From contig CAXBNF010000005.1 in NCBI GenBank assembly GCA_963977065.1, positions 62,001 to 126,000 of the forward strand: a stretch of 64,000 nt of DNA, written 5' to 3'. Shown here one piece after another: positions 24,761-32,980 of the stretch. The DNA is from Planktosalinus sp963977065. GTDB lineage: Bacteria > Bacteroidota > Bacteroidia > Flavobacteriales > Flavobacteriaceae. The position numbers and the translations under genes were made by a program. The notes beneath the pieces are model-generated. The model searched no databases. It was not told the origin of the DNA and saw only the letters and a list, made by a program, of their open reading frames with translations. Position 1 is the first letter of the stretch. Each line of letters starts with the position of its first letter.

Positions 24761-25186
24761 CTATTCATTCTTATTATACTGTGAATCCGGTTTTGTTAGT
24801 TTTAGAATATCGGTCATCATTTTGACATAGATGGCTTTTTTCCCGCGAGTAGCAATGGGAAACACGAGTAACTCCGGATTGTTTTGGAGGATTTTAACGG
24901 CATCTTCGGTCCCTACTTCTGTAGCCTTTTCAAATTTTTCTTTGAAAGCAGGATGGTCTTTCTCCAGAAAGTCGGTTACTTTGACTCCCAGCATTTCTGC
25001 CAGTTCGACCCACTGGGTACCAGTCACTTTGGTTTTTTTTATGTCAATAGCATTGAGTTTTGCATCTGAAGATTCTGCATAAGCCAACGCCTTTTTTGAT
25101 ATTTTATGTTCAGGATAGTAGTAAAAGTTTAGTTGACGTTCATTTTCAGATAGTACTCCCATTTTGTTTTCGTTTTGATTAGTCAT
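24761..25186 (-). CDS. ArsC/Spx-like thioredoxin-fold protein without catalytic cysteines
   Basis: 141 residues. After a polar lead the ArsC-type fold is visible: NFYYYPEHKISKKALAYAES, IDIKKTKVTGTQWVELAEMLG, FLEKDHPAFKEKF and ILQNNPELLVFPIATRGKKA. The N-terminal Cys used by arsenate reductases and the CxxC of Spx are both absent, so a reductase activity is unlikely. A start at residue 9 is possible. Function unknown. Confidence 0.7.
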   Translation of the reverse strand: MTNQNENKMGVLSENERQLNFYYYPEHKISKKALAYAESSDAKLNAIDIKKTKVTGTQWVELAEMLGVKVTDFLEKDHPAFKEKFEKATEVGTEDAVKILQNNPELLVFPIATRGKKAIYVKMMTDILKLTKPDSQYNKNE

Positions 25187-25333
25187 GATTAGCTGTTTTT
25201 ATTCTTAAATCTTAAAATACAATAATTTATGAGATTTGGCAAATTGCCTTAACATCACTTTAGGTAAATTAGGTAAATAATGGGGAAAAATTTGTATCTT
25301 AATACCTGCTAGAGAACCATTAAAAAATGAAAT

Positions 25334-25579
25334 ATGCGTATCGTAAAAAAAATTTTCTTAATCCTCTTTGTAATTTTGATTGTTATCTTTTCTGTTCAGA
25401 ACAGTCAAACCATAACCATAGCGTTTTTTAACTGGAGTATAAAACTGCCTGTATCCCTAATAATTATTCTGATTTACATTCTGGGTATGACCACAGGTGG
25501 AATTATTTCTTCGGTGATAAGAACTCTGGCAGAGCCAAAAAAAGTAAAACAAAAGGACGATTCCCAGCTTCAGGAGTAA
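25334..25579 (+). CDS. LapA/DUF1049-family membrane protein
   Basis: 81 residues. Two membrane helices (FLILFVILIVIFSVQNSQTITIAFF and LPVSLIIILIYILGMTTGGIIS) around the family signature VQNS-x-x-I-x-I-x-F, then a charged cytoplasmic tail. The family is involved in lipopolysaccharide assembly regulation in proteobacteria; in Bacteroidota the role is untested. The VF530 gene follows 36 nt later. Confidence 0.82.
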   Translation: MRIVKKIFLILFVILIVIFSVQNSQTITIAFFNWSIKLPVSLIIILIYILGMTTGGIISSVIRTLAEPKKVKQKDDSQLQE

Positions 25580-25614
25580 TTTTTTATAGCTTTGTACTTT
25601 TTATTTATTATATT

Positions 25615-25827
25615 ATGGAAAAACAACCCAACAACCCTTTGCACGGAGTTACTTTAGTTACAATTCTTAAGTTTTTAGTAGAAAAACACGGATGGGAACG
25701 TTTGGGTGATTCCATTCCGATTCGTTGTTTTACTCACAACCCGTCCATAAAGTCGAGTTTGACTTTTTTGCGAAAAACACCCTGGGCACGAGAAAAAGTG
25801 GAGCAATTGTATCTAAAAAGTATTTAG
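25615..25827 (+). CDS. VF530-family DNA-binding protein
   Basis: 70 residues, full length for the family (DUF2132). Signatures: NNPLHGVTLVTILKFLVEKHGWERLG, IRCFTHNPSIKSSLTFLRKTPWAREKVE. Structural work on the family suggested double-stranded DNA binding. Its cellular role is unknown. Confidence 0.88.
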   Translation: MEKQPNNPLHGVTLVTILKFLVEKHGWERLGDSIPIRCFTHNPSIKSSLTFLRKTPWAREKVEQLYLKSI

Positions 25828-25873
25828 ACTCAACTAGATATTCACTTGCGACCATCAATATGGGTTCTACCAA

Positions 25874-26353
25874 CTAAACAAACCCTTCCTCTTCCAGTTG
25901 CAACCTGAAATCATATTGTAAATCTTCATGCAACGTCTCTATTTTTTTATGAATGAATGCAAGCTGCCGCTCTAAAATATTCAACAAGGTTTTGTCCCTT
26001 TTAATTGTGGGTTCCAGGTTTTTAAGTTGCACACAAAAGTAGAGGAGGAGTTCTACTTCAGTTTCTTTTTTTAGTGAATAGCGAATGTATTTCTTTAAGT
26101 TCTTCAGTATTTTCCTAATGCTTTTTCGCATCCAGTAATAGTTTTTGGTATTGATGGCTTCCAGTTGGGTATCTATTTCGCGCTTGACGCTTTCAACATA
26201 GCCAACTTCGTCCTGCGACTCAAACAACAAATAGGTGAGGAGTTCCTTGTTTTCCTTTTTAAAACGAGAAAGCCGCAGGCACAGCTCAAGCAACTCATCG
26301 GTGGAGCGGTACTGCAGTTCTTTTTTGAGTTGGGTGACGGTAGCTGTTTTCAT
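25874..26353 (-). CDS. Helical cytoplasmic protein, function unknown
   Basis: 159 residues, almost entirely charged amphipathic helix (VTQLKKELQYRSTDELLELCLRLSRFKKENKELLTYLLFE). No signal peptide or membrane segment. I do not recognise a named family, though the opening pattern resembles conserved flavobacterial hypotheticals. A helical-repeat or coiled-coil protein is the safest description. Confidence 0.7.
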   Translation of the reverse strand: MKTATVTQLKKELQYRSTDELLELCLRLSRFKKENKELLTYLLFESQDEVGYVESVKREIDTQLEAINTKNYYWMRKSIRKILKNLKKYIRYSLKKETEVELLLYFCVQLKNLEPTIKRDKTLLNILERQLAFIHKKIETLHEDLQYDFRLQLEEEGFV

Positions 26354-26439
26354 AATTAAAAGGCAATTATTGAAATTGGCTGGAATAAATTTGCATCCCT
26401 TACATTGAATTACAATTTAAAAGAGATCAAATTACTAGA

Positions 26440-27054
26440 CTACTCTTCGAGTTTGGCGATTAAGTCTGGGTAATTATTTATATCAACATGCATTTTGCCA
26501 CCAATCATCACAACAGGATTCTCCATAGTCTCAGGGTCAAAGCCTGAACTTCTAAGATAAGGTGTGAGTTGGTTTCTCATACTTTCATTTTCAGCTAATT
26601 TTTCAACCTTATAGTTGAAGGGACTTTCATCCAATTGGCTCATTAATGTATCACAAGAAATGCAATTTTGAGGGATAATGACCGTAATGGGGTATTGAGG
26701 CGTGATTTTTATGAGTTCAAATTCCTTTTTGAGCACTCTGTGGGAAAGTGAATCAGAGATTTCGAGTTCATAAACATATTGAGGTGTTTTATCGCGCTCA
26801 ATAACCAGACTGGTCAGGTTTACTTTGGATCTGCCGGGGACTCTTATTTTGCGCCCCATACTACGCGGTTCCCTAAAGCCGGTGCCTTTAATGGTAATGG
26901 TCACATCATAATCTTTTAAAGTATTGTTGAGCGCAAAAATATTTAAGCGGTTGTTGACTTGTTCATCGACTATTTTAATGGGTTTAAAAGGAACTTGCGA
27001 ATGCGCAACAAATGAAATTGAAAAAATGACGAGGACAATCAATAGGTTTTTCAA
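26440..27054 (-). CDS. Secreted protein with C-terminal glutaredoxin-like domain
   Basis: 204 residues. Signal peptide MKNLLIVLVIFSISFVAHSQ, a beta-rich N-terminal domain (30-115), then a thioredoxin-fold segment: YPITVIIPQNCISCDTLMSQL with a C-IS-C pair at 131/134, and ENPVVMIGGKMHVD with the cis-Pro. It is presumably a periplasmic thiol-disulfide or metal-handling protein. The partner is unknown. Confidence 0.7.
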   Translation of the reverse strand: MKNLLIVLVIFSISFVAHSQVPFKPIKIVDEQVNNRLNIFALNNTLKDYDVTITIKGTGFREPRSMGRKIRVPGRSKVNLTSLVIERDKTPQYVYELEISDSLSHRVLKKEFELIKITPQYPITVIIPQNCISCDTLMSQLDESPFNYKVEKLAENESMRNQLTPYLRSSGFDPETMENPVVMIGGKMHVDINNYPDLIAKLEE

Positions 27055-27248
27055 AGCGATATGTAGTGTTGGTTATTTAGTGCTTAAAGATAAGACAATG
27101 GGAAGTAATTAAAAAATATGTTTTTAAGGTATTTAAACAGAGAGTATAAAAAGTACGATAAGTTTAATAATCATCCGGTTGAAGTTAACAGATTATTTTT
27201 TAATTTTAAAAATGAAAAAAACAACAACCTTTAACTAATTAAACAACA

Positions 27249-27641
27249 ATGACAACACCACCTAAAAACCCATTTACCTGGGTCGAAATTTATGTAGAAG
27301 AAATGAGCAGGGCTCAGAAATTCTATGAAACTGTATTGGCAATCCAATTAGACAAGTTACCCATGCCTGAGGGTATGGGCGAGATGGAAATGTTGAGTTT
27401 TCCCTGGAATGAAGAGGGCAAAAACATCAGCGGGGCCCTGGTGAAAATGGAAAATATGAACCCGGGTGCCGGGGGTACTATGGTTTACTTTGCCTGTGAT
27501 GATTGTTCCCTGGAAGAAAGCCGAATTGAAAATGCAGGAGGGAAGGTTTTACAACCCAAAATGTCAATTGGAGACTATGGGTTTTGTACCCTTTTTATGG
27601 ATACCGAAGGCAATACTGTGGGTCTGCATTCTATGAAGTAA
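27249..27641 (+). CDS. VOC (glyoxalase/bleomycin-resistance) family protein
   Basis: 130 residues. Opens with FTWVEIYVEEMSRAQKFYETVL, the beta-alpha-beta of a VOC fold, and closes with GFCTLFMDTEGNTVGLHSMK. The usual first metal ligand His/Gln is Glu (E14) here, and E/H near the C-terminus are present. The substrate cannot be told. Confidence 0.85.
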   Translation: MTTPPKNPFTWVEIYVEEMSRAQKFYETVLAIQLDKLPMPEGMGEMEMLSFPWNEEGKNISGALVKMENMNPGAGGTMVYFACDDCSLEESRIENAGGKVLQPKMSIGDYGFCTLFMDTEGNTVGLHSMK

Positions 27642-27786
27642 ATATATACTTGAAGATTTGGATTTAAAATTTCCTTTTTTGTGATGATACGCAATGCCTT
27701 TTCAGTATTTGGGTTGAGGGAATAGTACTTTTAATGAAGTGCAGGAAACCAACAAATCAAAAACAAATAGTGTACATTTAAAAAGA

Positions 27787-28551
27787 ATGAACAGATTACT
27801 AAGTTTCCTTTTTTCAATTTCCCTAATTGGTTGTTGCAATGAACCAAAGTTGCTTCAAAACGGACTGACTAAAAAAGCCAGCAAAATAACAGAATATACA
27901 TTTATAATAGAAGAAGATTCTCTTAACAACAAAAACAAAGATACGTTATCAATCATAGAGAAGAAATACAACGAAAATGACCAGATAATTAGCAGGCACC
28001 AAAAGGATGTATTTGCAGACGAAAGTTTTGATATTCAATACACTTATAATGAAAACAAAAAGATTCAACAAGAAATTGTAACATTTCCTGACGACAGTTT
28101 GGTTTATATAGTTGATTACTTCTATAAAGACACCTTACTAGTTAAAACGACAGCAGATATTAACAATGATATTTTTCAATTAATACAGAGGGGTTGGTAT
28201 CAATATAATTCACAAAATGATTTACTAGAGCATTCATCAAAGCTAATTTATATTAATAATTATACAAACGATACAATTTTAAATACGAATGAAATTAGTA
28301 CATATGACGCCGACTTTTTAATTGAAACAAAACTGTTTAATTATATCAATCCAGAAAGATCTAGAACTACTAAATATGTTTATAGTTGTGGGTTATTAAA
28401 GAAAATGAGCGCTTATAACAGAAATGATTCATTGATTGCTATAACAAAATATAAGTACCAATATGATAAATATAGGAATTGGATAGCAAGAGAATCCTTT
28501 GAAAATAACAAGCTGAATTATATTATTTTTAGGGATATAGATTATAAATAA
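27787..28551 (+). CDS. AT-rich YD-like repeat lipoprotein, unknown function
   Basis: 254 residues from the ATG at 27787, where a lipoprotein signal starts (MNRLLSFLFSISLIGCC). A GTG 48 nt earlier is rejected. The body has repeated Tyr/Asn/Asp-rich strands such as IEKKYNENDQII, IQYTYNENKKI, WYQYNSQNDLL, TKYVYSCGLLKKM and YKYQYDKYRNW, resembling single YD/RHS-type repeats found in many Bacteroidota surface lipoproteins. Base composition is clearly more AT-rich than its neighbours, and the following 350 bp continue this. Confidence 0.7.
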   Translation: MNRLLSFLFSISLIGCCNEPKLLQNGLTKKASKITEYTFIIEEDSLNNKNKDTLSIIEKKYNENDQIISRHQKDVFADESFDIQYTYNENKKIQQEIVTFPDDSLVYIVDYFYKDTLLVKTTADINNDIFQLIQRGWYQYNSQNDLLEHSSKLIYINNYTNDTILNTNEISTYDADFLIETKLFNYINPERSRTTKYVYSCGLLKKMSAYNRNDSLIAITKYKYQYDKYRNWIARESFENNKLNYIIFRDIDYK

Positions 28552-28902
28552 TTTGTATAATTGATTGTTATAACAATGACTTATAATTTATATTATGTAA
28601 AATAGAAATAAATCAACTATTCTATTCCACTTCTTCTTTAAAAGCATTTCTATAGTTTTCCAAAAGAAATAAAAAAACAATTTAGTACCAGTTTAATTAT
28701 ATAGACTGAATTTTATTTTGCTTTTTAAAAACCTTCTCTAATTGTTTTTTTAAACTATTTAAAAATTTTTAAAACCAAAAATTAAATTCTTACGTAGATA
28801 CTTACAAATACTAGAATTATATAACATAAAAACGTATTTATATGTATTATATCGATGTATTAAGAATTTTTTTGTATGTTTGTTATCCCTATCTATAAGA
28901 CC
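28552..28902. other. AT-rich gene-free stretch
   Basis: About 350 bp, very AT-rich, with no reading frame worth calling. Near its right end is a -7 promoter element (28875-28882) for the three-gene set that follows. No hairpin with a clear terminator tail was seen after the YD-like gene. Confidence 0.6.
28875..28882 (+). promoter_or_regulatory. -7 element of the secreted-paralogue operon
   Basis: TATGTTTG matches TAnnTTTG. A convincing -33 TTTG is not seen at 19-21 nt. The ATG inside this box (28876) is in frame with the gene but gives no signal peptide, so the start is placed at 28903. Confidence 0.45.
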
Positions 28903-29523
28903 ATGAAACATTTAACACTTAGCTCGATGGTAGCTGGGTTGTTAATTCTTCAAGTTAGCATTGGTACTGCTCAGGTAGGAATTAACACCACCACACCCAG
29001 AACAACACTCGAAGTTGGCGGTTCGACGCTGATTTCTGATGACCTTGAAATAGGCATTATTAAATCCATGGATGATTTGGACGCTTCCACATTTCTTATT
29101 CAGGATGTGGATAACAAAGTAAGGGCTCTTGATGTGAGTAACCCCACTGGTGCAGCTTTGGGTTATATACAAGAGTATGTGATTGTGAATGCCAATCTTG
29201 ATTGGGTGTTGAATTTTGATACTCAAATAGATGCCAATGATTTTGATTTGATAAGCATTTCAGCTTATTATGATACTGAACTGGCGCTAACAAACAATCT
29301 TGATAAATTCAGTATGCCCTATACGGCTGCATTTGTTCAAAATGGAACATGGAGAATCATAGCCGATTTTCCTGCAGCACAAAACCTTGATACAAATCAG
29401 GTGGGCACCTGGATCATTACCACTTTAATTTTTTCAAAAGATTTATCTAAACAGCTTGGCGTGATTGAAGTCCCTATGAACAATCAATCCATAAATAGTG
29501 CAGTAACCCCCATTATTGACTAA
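28903..29523 (+). CDS. Secreted protein, paralogue 1 of 3 (VGINTxTP head motif)
   Basis: 206 residues from the ATG at 28903: MKHLTLSSMVAGLLILQVSIGTAQ is a signal peptide, followed by VGINTTTPRTTLEVGGS. This head motif starts many Bacteroidota surface adhesin or fibre-like proteins. The body is beta-rich with ISAYYDTEL, WRIIADFPAA and a WIITTLIFSKDL strand near the end. Two similar genes follow at 12- and 10-nt spacing. All three end with a short Ile/Pro-rich tail. The function is unknown; surface or matrix component is inferred. Confidence 0.75.
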   Translation: MKHLTLSSMVAGLLILQVSIGTAQVGINTTTPRTTLEVGGSTLISDDLEIGIIKSMDDLDASTFLIQDVDNKVRALDVSNPTGAALGYIQEYVIVNANLDWVLNFDTQIDANDFDLISISAYYDTELALTNNLDKFSMPYTAAFVQNGTWRIIADFPAAQNLDTNQVGTWIITTLIFSKDLSKQLGVIEVPMNNQSINSAVTPIID

Positions 29524-29535
29524 ATATACCTGCTT

Positions 29536-30168
29536 ATGCTTAAAAAAACTACGCTACTACTATTTAGTTTTTTCCTGTCTTTTTTCACTTTTTCACAAGT
29601 GGGAATAGGAACTACTAATCCCGAAACAGACTTACACATCGCCGGTGAACTGCTTGTGCAAGAGGAATTTACTATCAAACCTCTCCCCGCTGCCACAATG
29701 GCTGATGAAGATTTCAAACTGGTTACCCGATTGACAAACTCAATCCCGGAAGGCGAAATTGCCATCCTCAATGTGGATTCTTTAACAGTCGCCCCCATTA
29801 ATGTGGTCAACTATGAATTTACAAATATTAGTCGTGATAATCTCAGAAACGTTAATTTACAATACAATGCAGATAAATATGTGGTGGGAGTTGCAAATTT
29901 CAGGTATGTGGGTGATGCCATTGAAAAACAAGACGGTACCGGTGGAAAAACCATAGGAACCTTTGTTATACGCACTTTTATTGAAAATAATCAATGGCGT
30001 CTTGAAATAAGAAACAGAGATTTAGACCTTGCTGATGCCAAGTCGGTTACTTATTTTGTAACCCTCATTGTCTATGACAAGTCTTATTACCGAAACTTAC
30101 CCGCCATTGTGACCAACCTTGGTGGTGCTAACACAGGTACCGCTTCTGCCCTTCCTGATATTTATTAA
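29536..30168 (+). CDS. Secreted protein, paralogue 2 of 3
   Basis: 210 residues. Signal peptide MLKKTTLLLFSFFLSFFTFSQ, then VGIGTTNPETDLHIAGELLV. The C-terminal half shares the pattern F-x-x-R-x-F-I-E-N-N-Q-W-R-L-E-I and FVTLIVYDKSYYRNLP with its two neighbours. It lies 12 nt after paralogue 1 and 10 nt before paralogue 3, so it is the middle of an operon. Confidence 0.75.
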   Translation: MLKKTTLLLFSFFLSFFTFSQVGIGTTNPETDLHIAGELLVQEEFTIKPLPAATMADEDFKLVTRLTNSIPEGEIAILNVDSLTVAPINVVNYEFTNISRDNLRNVNLQYNADKYVVGVANFRYVGDAIEKQDGTGGKTIGTFVIRTFIENNQWRLEIRNRDLDLADAKSVTYFVTLIVYDKSYYRNLPAIVTNLGGANTGTASALPDIY

Positions 30169-30178
30169 AAACAGCGTT

Positions 30179-30823
30179 ATGAAATACTTACTTATTTTAT
30201 TCTTGTTTATTTGTTGTGTTTCCTCCCGGGCTCAAGTGGGCATCAACACCCAAACCCCTTCTACTGAACTTGATGTACAGGGTAGTGTGAAAATAGATGA
30301 AAAGCTCTATTTGGAAAACCCCGGAAACTCAACTCAAATAAGAGGTTCTAAACTTTTGATACAGAAAACAGATGAGGAAATTATTGAATATGACATCAAT
30401 CAGAGTAAATATGGACCAATAAATTATGCACAGTTTATTTTTAGAGAAACGTCCACAAACGGTTTGCGCAATTATGACACAAAAATAAGTACTCAAGACT
30501 ATATTGTAACTTTGCAGGGATACTATTTTACCGCGGAAAATAATGATACCAATGTGCTCTTAAGAAGTAATGAAAACGAGAATTTTATTGAAGGATATCA
30601 GTTTTATGCTTATCCCAATCCGGCAACAGAAACCTGGTTTATCAGAGCTTTTGTTAACAATTCTACTTTTAGGAGCGGTGCCGGTTATAATGAAAATCCG
30701 GTTGATATCTTTTTAAATATCATCATTTATAGAAATGGCTTTATAGCGAAACGTATTGCTCCCATTTCAGTGAATTTAAACAATGCTGAAACCGGTATTG
30801 CTCCCCTACCCGCCGGGTTTTAA
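30179..30823 (+). CDS. Secreted protein, paralogue 3 of 3
   Basis: 214 residues from the ATG at 30179; the frame is open further up but that part lies in paralogue 2. Signal peptide MKYLLILFLFICCVSSRAQ, then VGINTQTPSTELDVQGSVKI. The C-terminal part has TWFIRAFVNNSTF and VDIFLNIIIYRNGFIAKR, matching the last strands of the other two. It ends with a Pro-rich IAPLPAGF tail. Sequence identity between the three outside the head and tail strands looks low, suggesting old duplication and divergence. Confidence 0.75.
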   Translation: MKYLLILFLFICCVSSRAQVGINTQTPSTELDVQGSVKIDEKLYLENPGNSTQIRGSKLLIQKTDEEIIEYDINQSKYGPINYAQFIFRETSTNGLRNYDTKISTQDYIVTLQGYYFTAENNDTNVLLRSNENENFIEGYQFYAYPNPATETWFIRAFVNNSTFRSGAGYNENPVDIFLNIIIYRNGFIAKRIAPISVNLNNAETGIAPLPAGF

Positions 30824-30854
30824 AAAACCTATTGATTATGCTGCATTAACATTC

Positions 30855-30873
30855 TTTAACATTAGCTGTTAAA
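30855..30873. promoter_or_regulatory. 7-5-7 palindrome upstream of the DUF2383 gene
   Basis: TTTAACA-TTAGC-TGTTAAA is a perfect inverted repeat with a 5-nt spacer. A further half-site TTAACATT lies 10 nt to the left (30846-30853). It is 87 bp before the DUF2383 start. A near copy occurs at 34901-34919. Confidence 0.5.
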
Positions 30874-30959
30874 CCTATATCAACTCACACAAAATTAAGA
30901 GCTTTACATCTGTGTTTTTGTATATTAATGTAATTATAAACACTAAAATTAAATAAATT

Positions 30960-31448
30960 ATGCAAACTACAAGAGAAGAAGCAAGAAAAGAAAGTAAAGA
31001 AAATTTAGTTGGTAATTTGCAAGGATTATTGGAAAAAAACTATGATGCTGAAAAAGGTTTCAGAAATGCACTCAACAATGCTAATAATGAGCAACTTAAA
31101 AGTTTTTTAAAGAAACAGGCAGAACAACGTAATCGTTTTGCAACCGAGTTGGATAATGAGCTAAGAGCTCTTAATAAAAAACCAAAAGAAAACGGAAGTG
31201 CCACAGGTGCCATTCACCGCACTTGGATTGATTTTAAAAGCAGTATTGCCGGAAACAATGATGAGGCGGTGCTGGAAGAATGCATTCGCGGTGAAAAAGC
31301 CAGTGAAAAAGAATACCGTAATTCTCTGAAAGAGAATCACTTTCCGCCAAAGGTAGAAAATGTGCTCAATAAACATTTAAATGAAATTCAAACAACCCTT
31401 TCACAAGTCAGGACGCTAGAAAATTTAGCTGAACGAAATGATTTATAA
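30960..31448 (+). CDS. DUF2383 / PA2169-family four-helix-bundle protein
   Basis: 162 residues, family length. Ferritin-like helices: NLQGLLEKNYDAEKGFRNALNN, LKSFLKKQAEQRNRFATELDNEL, AIHRTWIDFKSSIAGNNDEAVLEECIRGEKASEKEYRNSL and a last helix. Family members have Glu residues that may bind metal, and are often stress-induced in Bacteroidota. A palindromic element is upstream and a strong terminator downstream. Confidence 0.85.
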   Translation: MQTTREEARKESKENLVGNLQGLLEKNYDAEKGFRNALNNANNEQLKSFLKKQAEQRNRFATELDNELRALNKKPKENGSATGAIHRTWIDFKSSIAGNNDEAVLEECIRGEKASEKEYRNSLKENHFPPKVENVLNKHLNEIQTTLSQVRTLENLAERNDL

Positions 31449-31467
31449 TGTTCTCGTTTTGAATGAA

Positions 31468-31500
31468 AAATCCCAAATCTTTTGATTTGGGATTTTTTTA
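31468..31500 (+). terminator. terminator of the DUF2383 gene
   Basis: AAATCCCAAATC (31468-31479), loop TTTT, GATTTGGGATTT (31484-31495), then more T. A 12-bp stem with a U-tail, 19 nt past the stop. The A-run on the left makes it usable from the opposite strand too. Confidence 0.85.
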
Positions 31501-31534
31501 TCATTTTAAAACCGTTCACTAAATAAAATATTTT

Positions 31535-32080
31535 TTAAAATTTAGTAAGACTAAAGCTTTGACCTTCGACTGAAATATCAATCTGTGCTTTGTTATGGGG
31601 CAGGGTAATTACTGTCATTCCGTCTCTGAACTGAAAACTCTTTGTCTGCCCTTTTTCCATCATTACACCGTGCATATCTGTGACTAATTTCAAATCGCCT
31701 TTATTTAAACGTTCAAATTGCCTCTCATTTTCAAATAGCATCAATTGGCTAAATGATTTGTCTTCCAAATCAAATCCTGCATCGGGCTGTGTGACTTGAA
31801 CAATACCAATTACTTTTCCATTTGAATATAATGCTCCCTGACCGGCAACTCCTTCTTTTGCATAAGTTCCCTCTTTTAGTTCAGGAAAAATGACATAAGC
31901 ATACGCATTTAAAATTAAATCAGCCAACTCAGGATTGTTCTTTATATAAGTTGTTTTTGTTTCTTGGGCTGCACTAATAACTTTTAAGTCTTCTTTTGTT
32001 TGTCCGGTTGTCAGGTTGATTAAAAAGATTGCTAAAATTGCAATAAATGTTTTTCTTAAATTTTTATAGTTCGAATTCAT
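31535..32080 (-). CDS. SYLF/YSC84-domain lipid-binding protein, secreted
   Basis: 181 residues. Signal peptide to about residue 27 (FIAILAIFLINLTTGQT), then the SYLF domain: LILNAYAYVIFPELKEG, AGQGALYSNGKVIGIVQVTQPDAGFDLEDKSFSQLMLFENE, and FRDGMTVITLP. SYLF domains bind phosphoinositides or other lipids in eukaryotes. Bacterial members are envelope proteins of unknown role. It is convergent with the DUF2383 gene. Confidence 0.82.
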   Translation of the reverse strand: MNSNYKNLRKTFIAILAIFLINLTTGQTKEDLKVISAAQETKTTYIKNNPELADLILNAYAYVIFPELKEGTYAKEGVAGQGALYSNGKVIGIVQVTQPDAGFDLEDKSFSQLMLFENERQFERLNKGDLKLVTDMHGVMMEKGQTKSFQFRDGMTVITLPHNKAQIDISVEGQSFSLTKF

Positions 32081-32271
32081 AATTTATAAATATTTGGTTA
32101 CTATAATAATATAACAAAATTAGAGCCTGTAGAGTGTTAATCAACTGTTATTTTTGAAGATTTATAAAAGCTGGTTTCTGTTTGTATTCATTTAATCAAG
32201 CAAAAGTTTTATGATTTTCCGGCAGGTTCACAGTCAATTTAATATTTCTTTCCGAATGTATATGTATATAA

Positions 32272-32304
32272 AAAGCCTTCTAAAAATGACATTTAGAAGG
32301 CTTT
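32272..32304 (-). terminator. terminator of the papain-like protease operon
   Basis: AAAGCCTTCTAAA (32272-32284) and TTTAGAAGGCTTT (32292-32304) form a 13-bp stem with a 7-nt loop, followed on the minus strand by TTATATAC. It lies 22 nt beyond the stop at 32326. Confidence 0.85.
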
Positions 32305-32325
32305 AAACGCAAATCTATTCTTATG

Positions 32326-32967
32326 TTAGTCTATGAGACGACCATTTTTAAGCATTTCACCATATTTTTCCTGAAATATAACTGCGTCGCGTTTAAGTTC
32401 TTGCATAAAGATACTCATATCCTGTGCTTCACGAAGACTTCTTCCGTTGTATGCGGTATATGTTTTACCGGCTACATTATAAAGGGTCGCTCTTAAATTA
32501 GGAACATGAACTATGCTTACATTCTTATAATTACTCTGTCTCACTTCAGCAGGAAGCATACTCATCTCTTTAGTATATTGTTGATTGATTAATTCAGAAA
32601 CTTGAAAATTACCTTGTTTCTCCTCTATTGAAATAGTTGTTACTAATTGGTTTTGATTTACCAATGCAATAATAAATTTTTCAGTGGGGGATATTAATCT
32701 TTCTATTGGACCGTCATTGTATTCAAGCAATTTTTGAAAATCCATTTGTTTAAACGGAACAGGCTCTGCGCCACGGGCACCTCTCAATTTTTCTGAATTG
32801 ACACCAAAATTAAATTCATTTTGTGATTTTGAAAGAATTTCCAGTAAGTCTGATTTTCCTTTTTCAATTGCTTTTTCCATAGGGTTATTTTCCTGAGCGC
32901 TTACACTTAAATTTGTGATTACTACAATTATGGCTAGATATTTTATAAGATTTTTCATTTTTTTCAT
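32326..32967 (-). CDS. Secreted partner of the papain-like protease, unknown function
   Basis: 213 residues from the ATG at 32967 (a second ATG at 32958 is equally possible; further-up starts overlap the protease gene). Signal peptide ending VSAQ. The body is mixed alpha/beta with an odd basic/acidic stretch SEKLRGARGAEPVPFKQ near residue 55. No known domain is recognised. It starts 13 nt after the protease gene. The pair could be enzyme and inhibitor or substrate; this is inference from position only. Confidence 0.65.
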   Translation of the reverse strand: MKKMKNLIKYLAIIVVITNLSVSAQENNPMEKAIEKGKSDLLEILSKSQNEFNFGVNSEKLRGARGAEPVPFKQMDFQKLLEYNDGPIERLISPTEKFIIALVNQNQLVTTISIEEKQGNFQVSELINQQYTKEMSMLPAEVRQSNYKNVSIVHVPNLRATLYNVAGKTYTAYNGRSLREAQDMSIFMQELKRDAVIFQEKYGEMLKNGRLID

Positions 32968-32980
32968 TTTTAAAGTTAAA

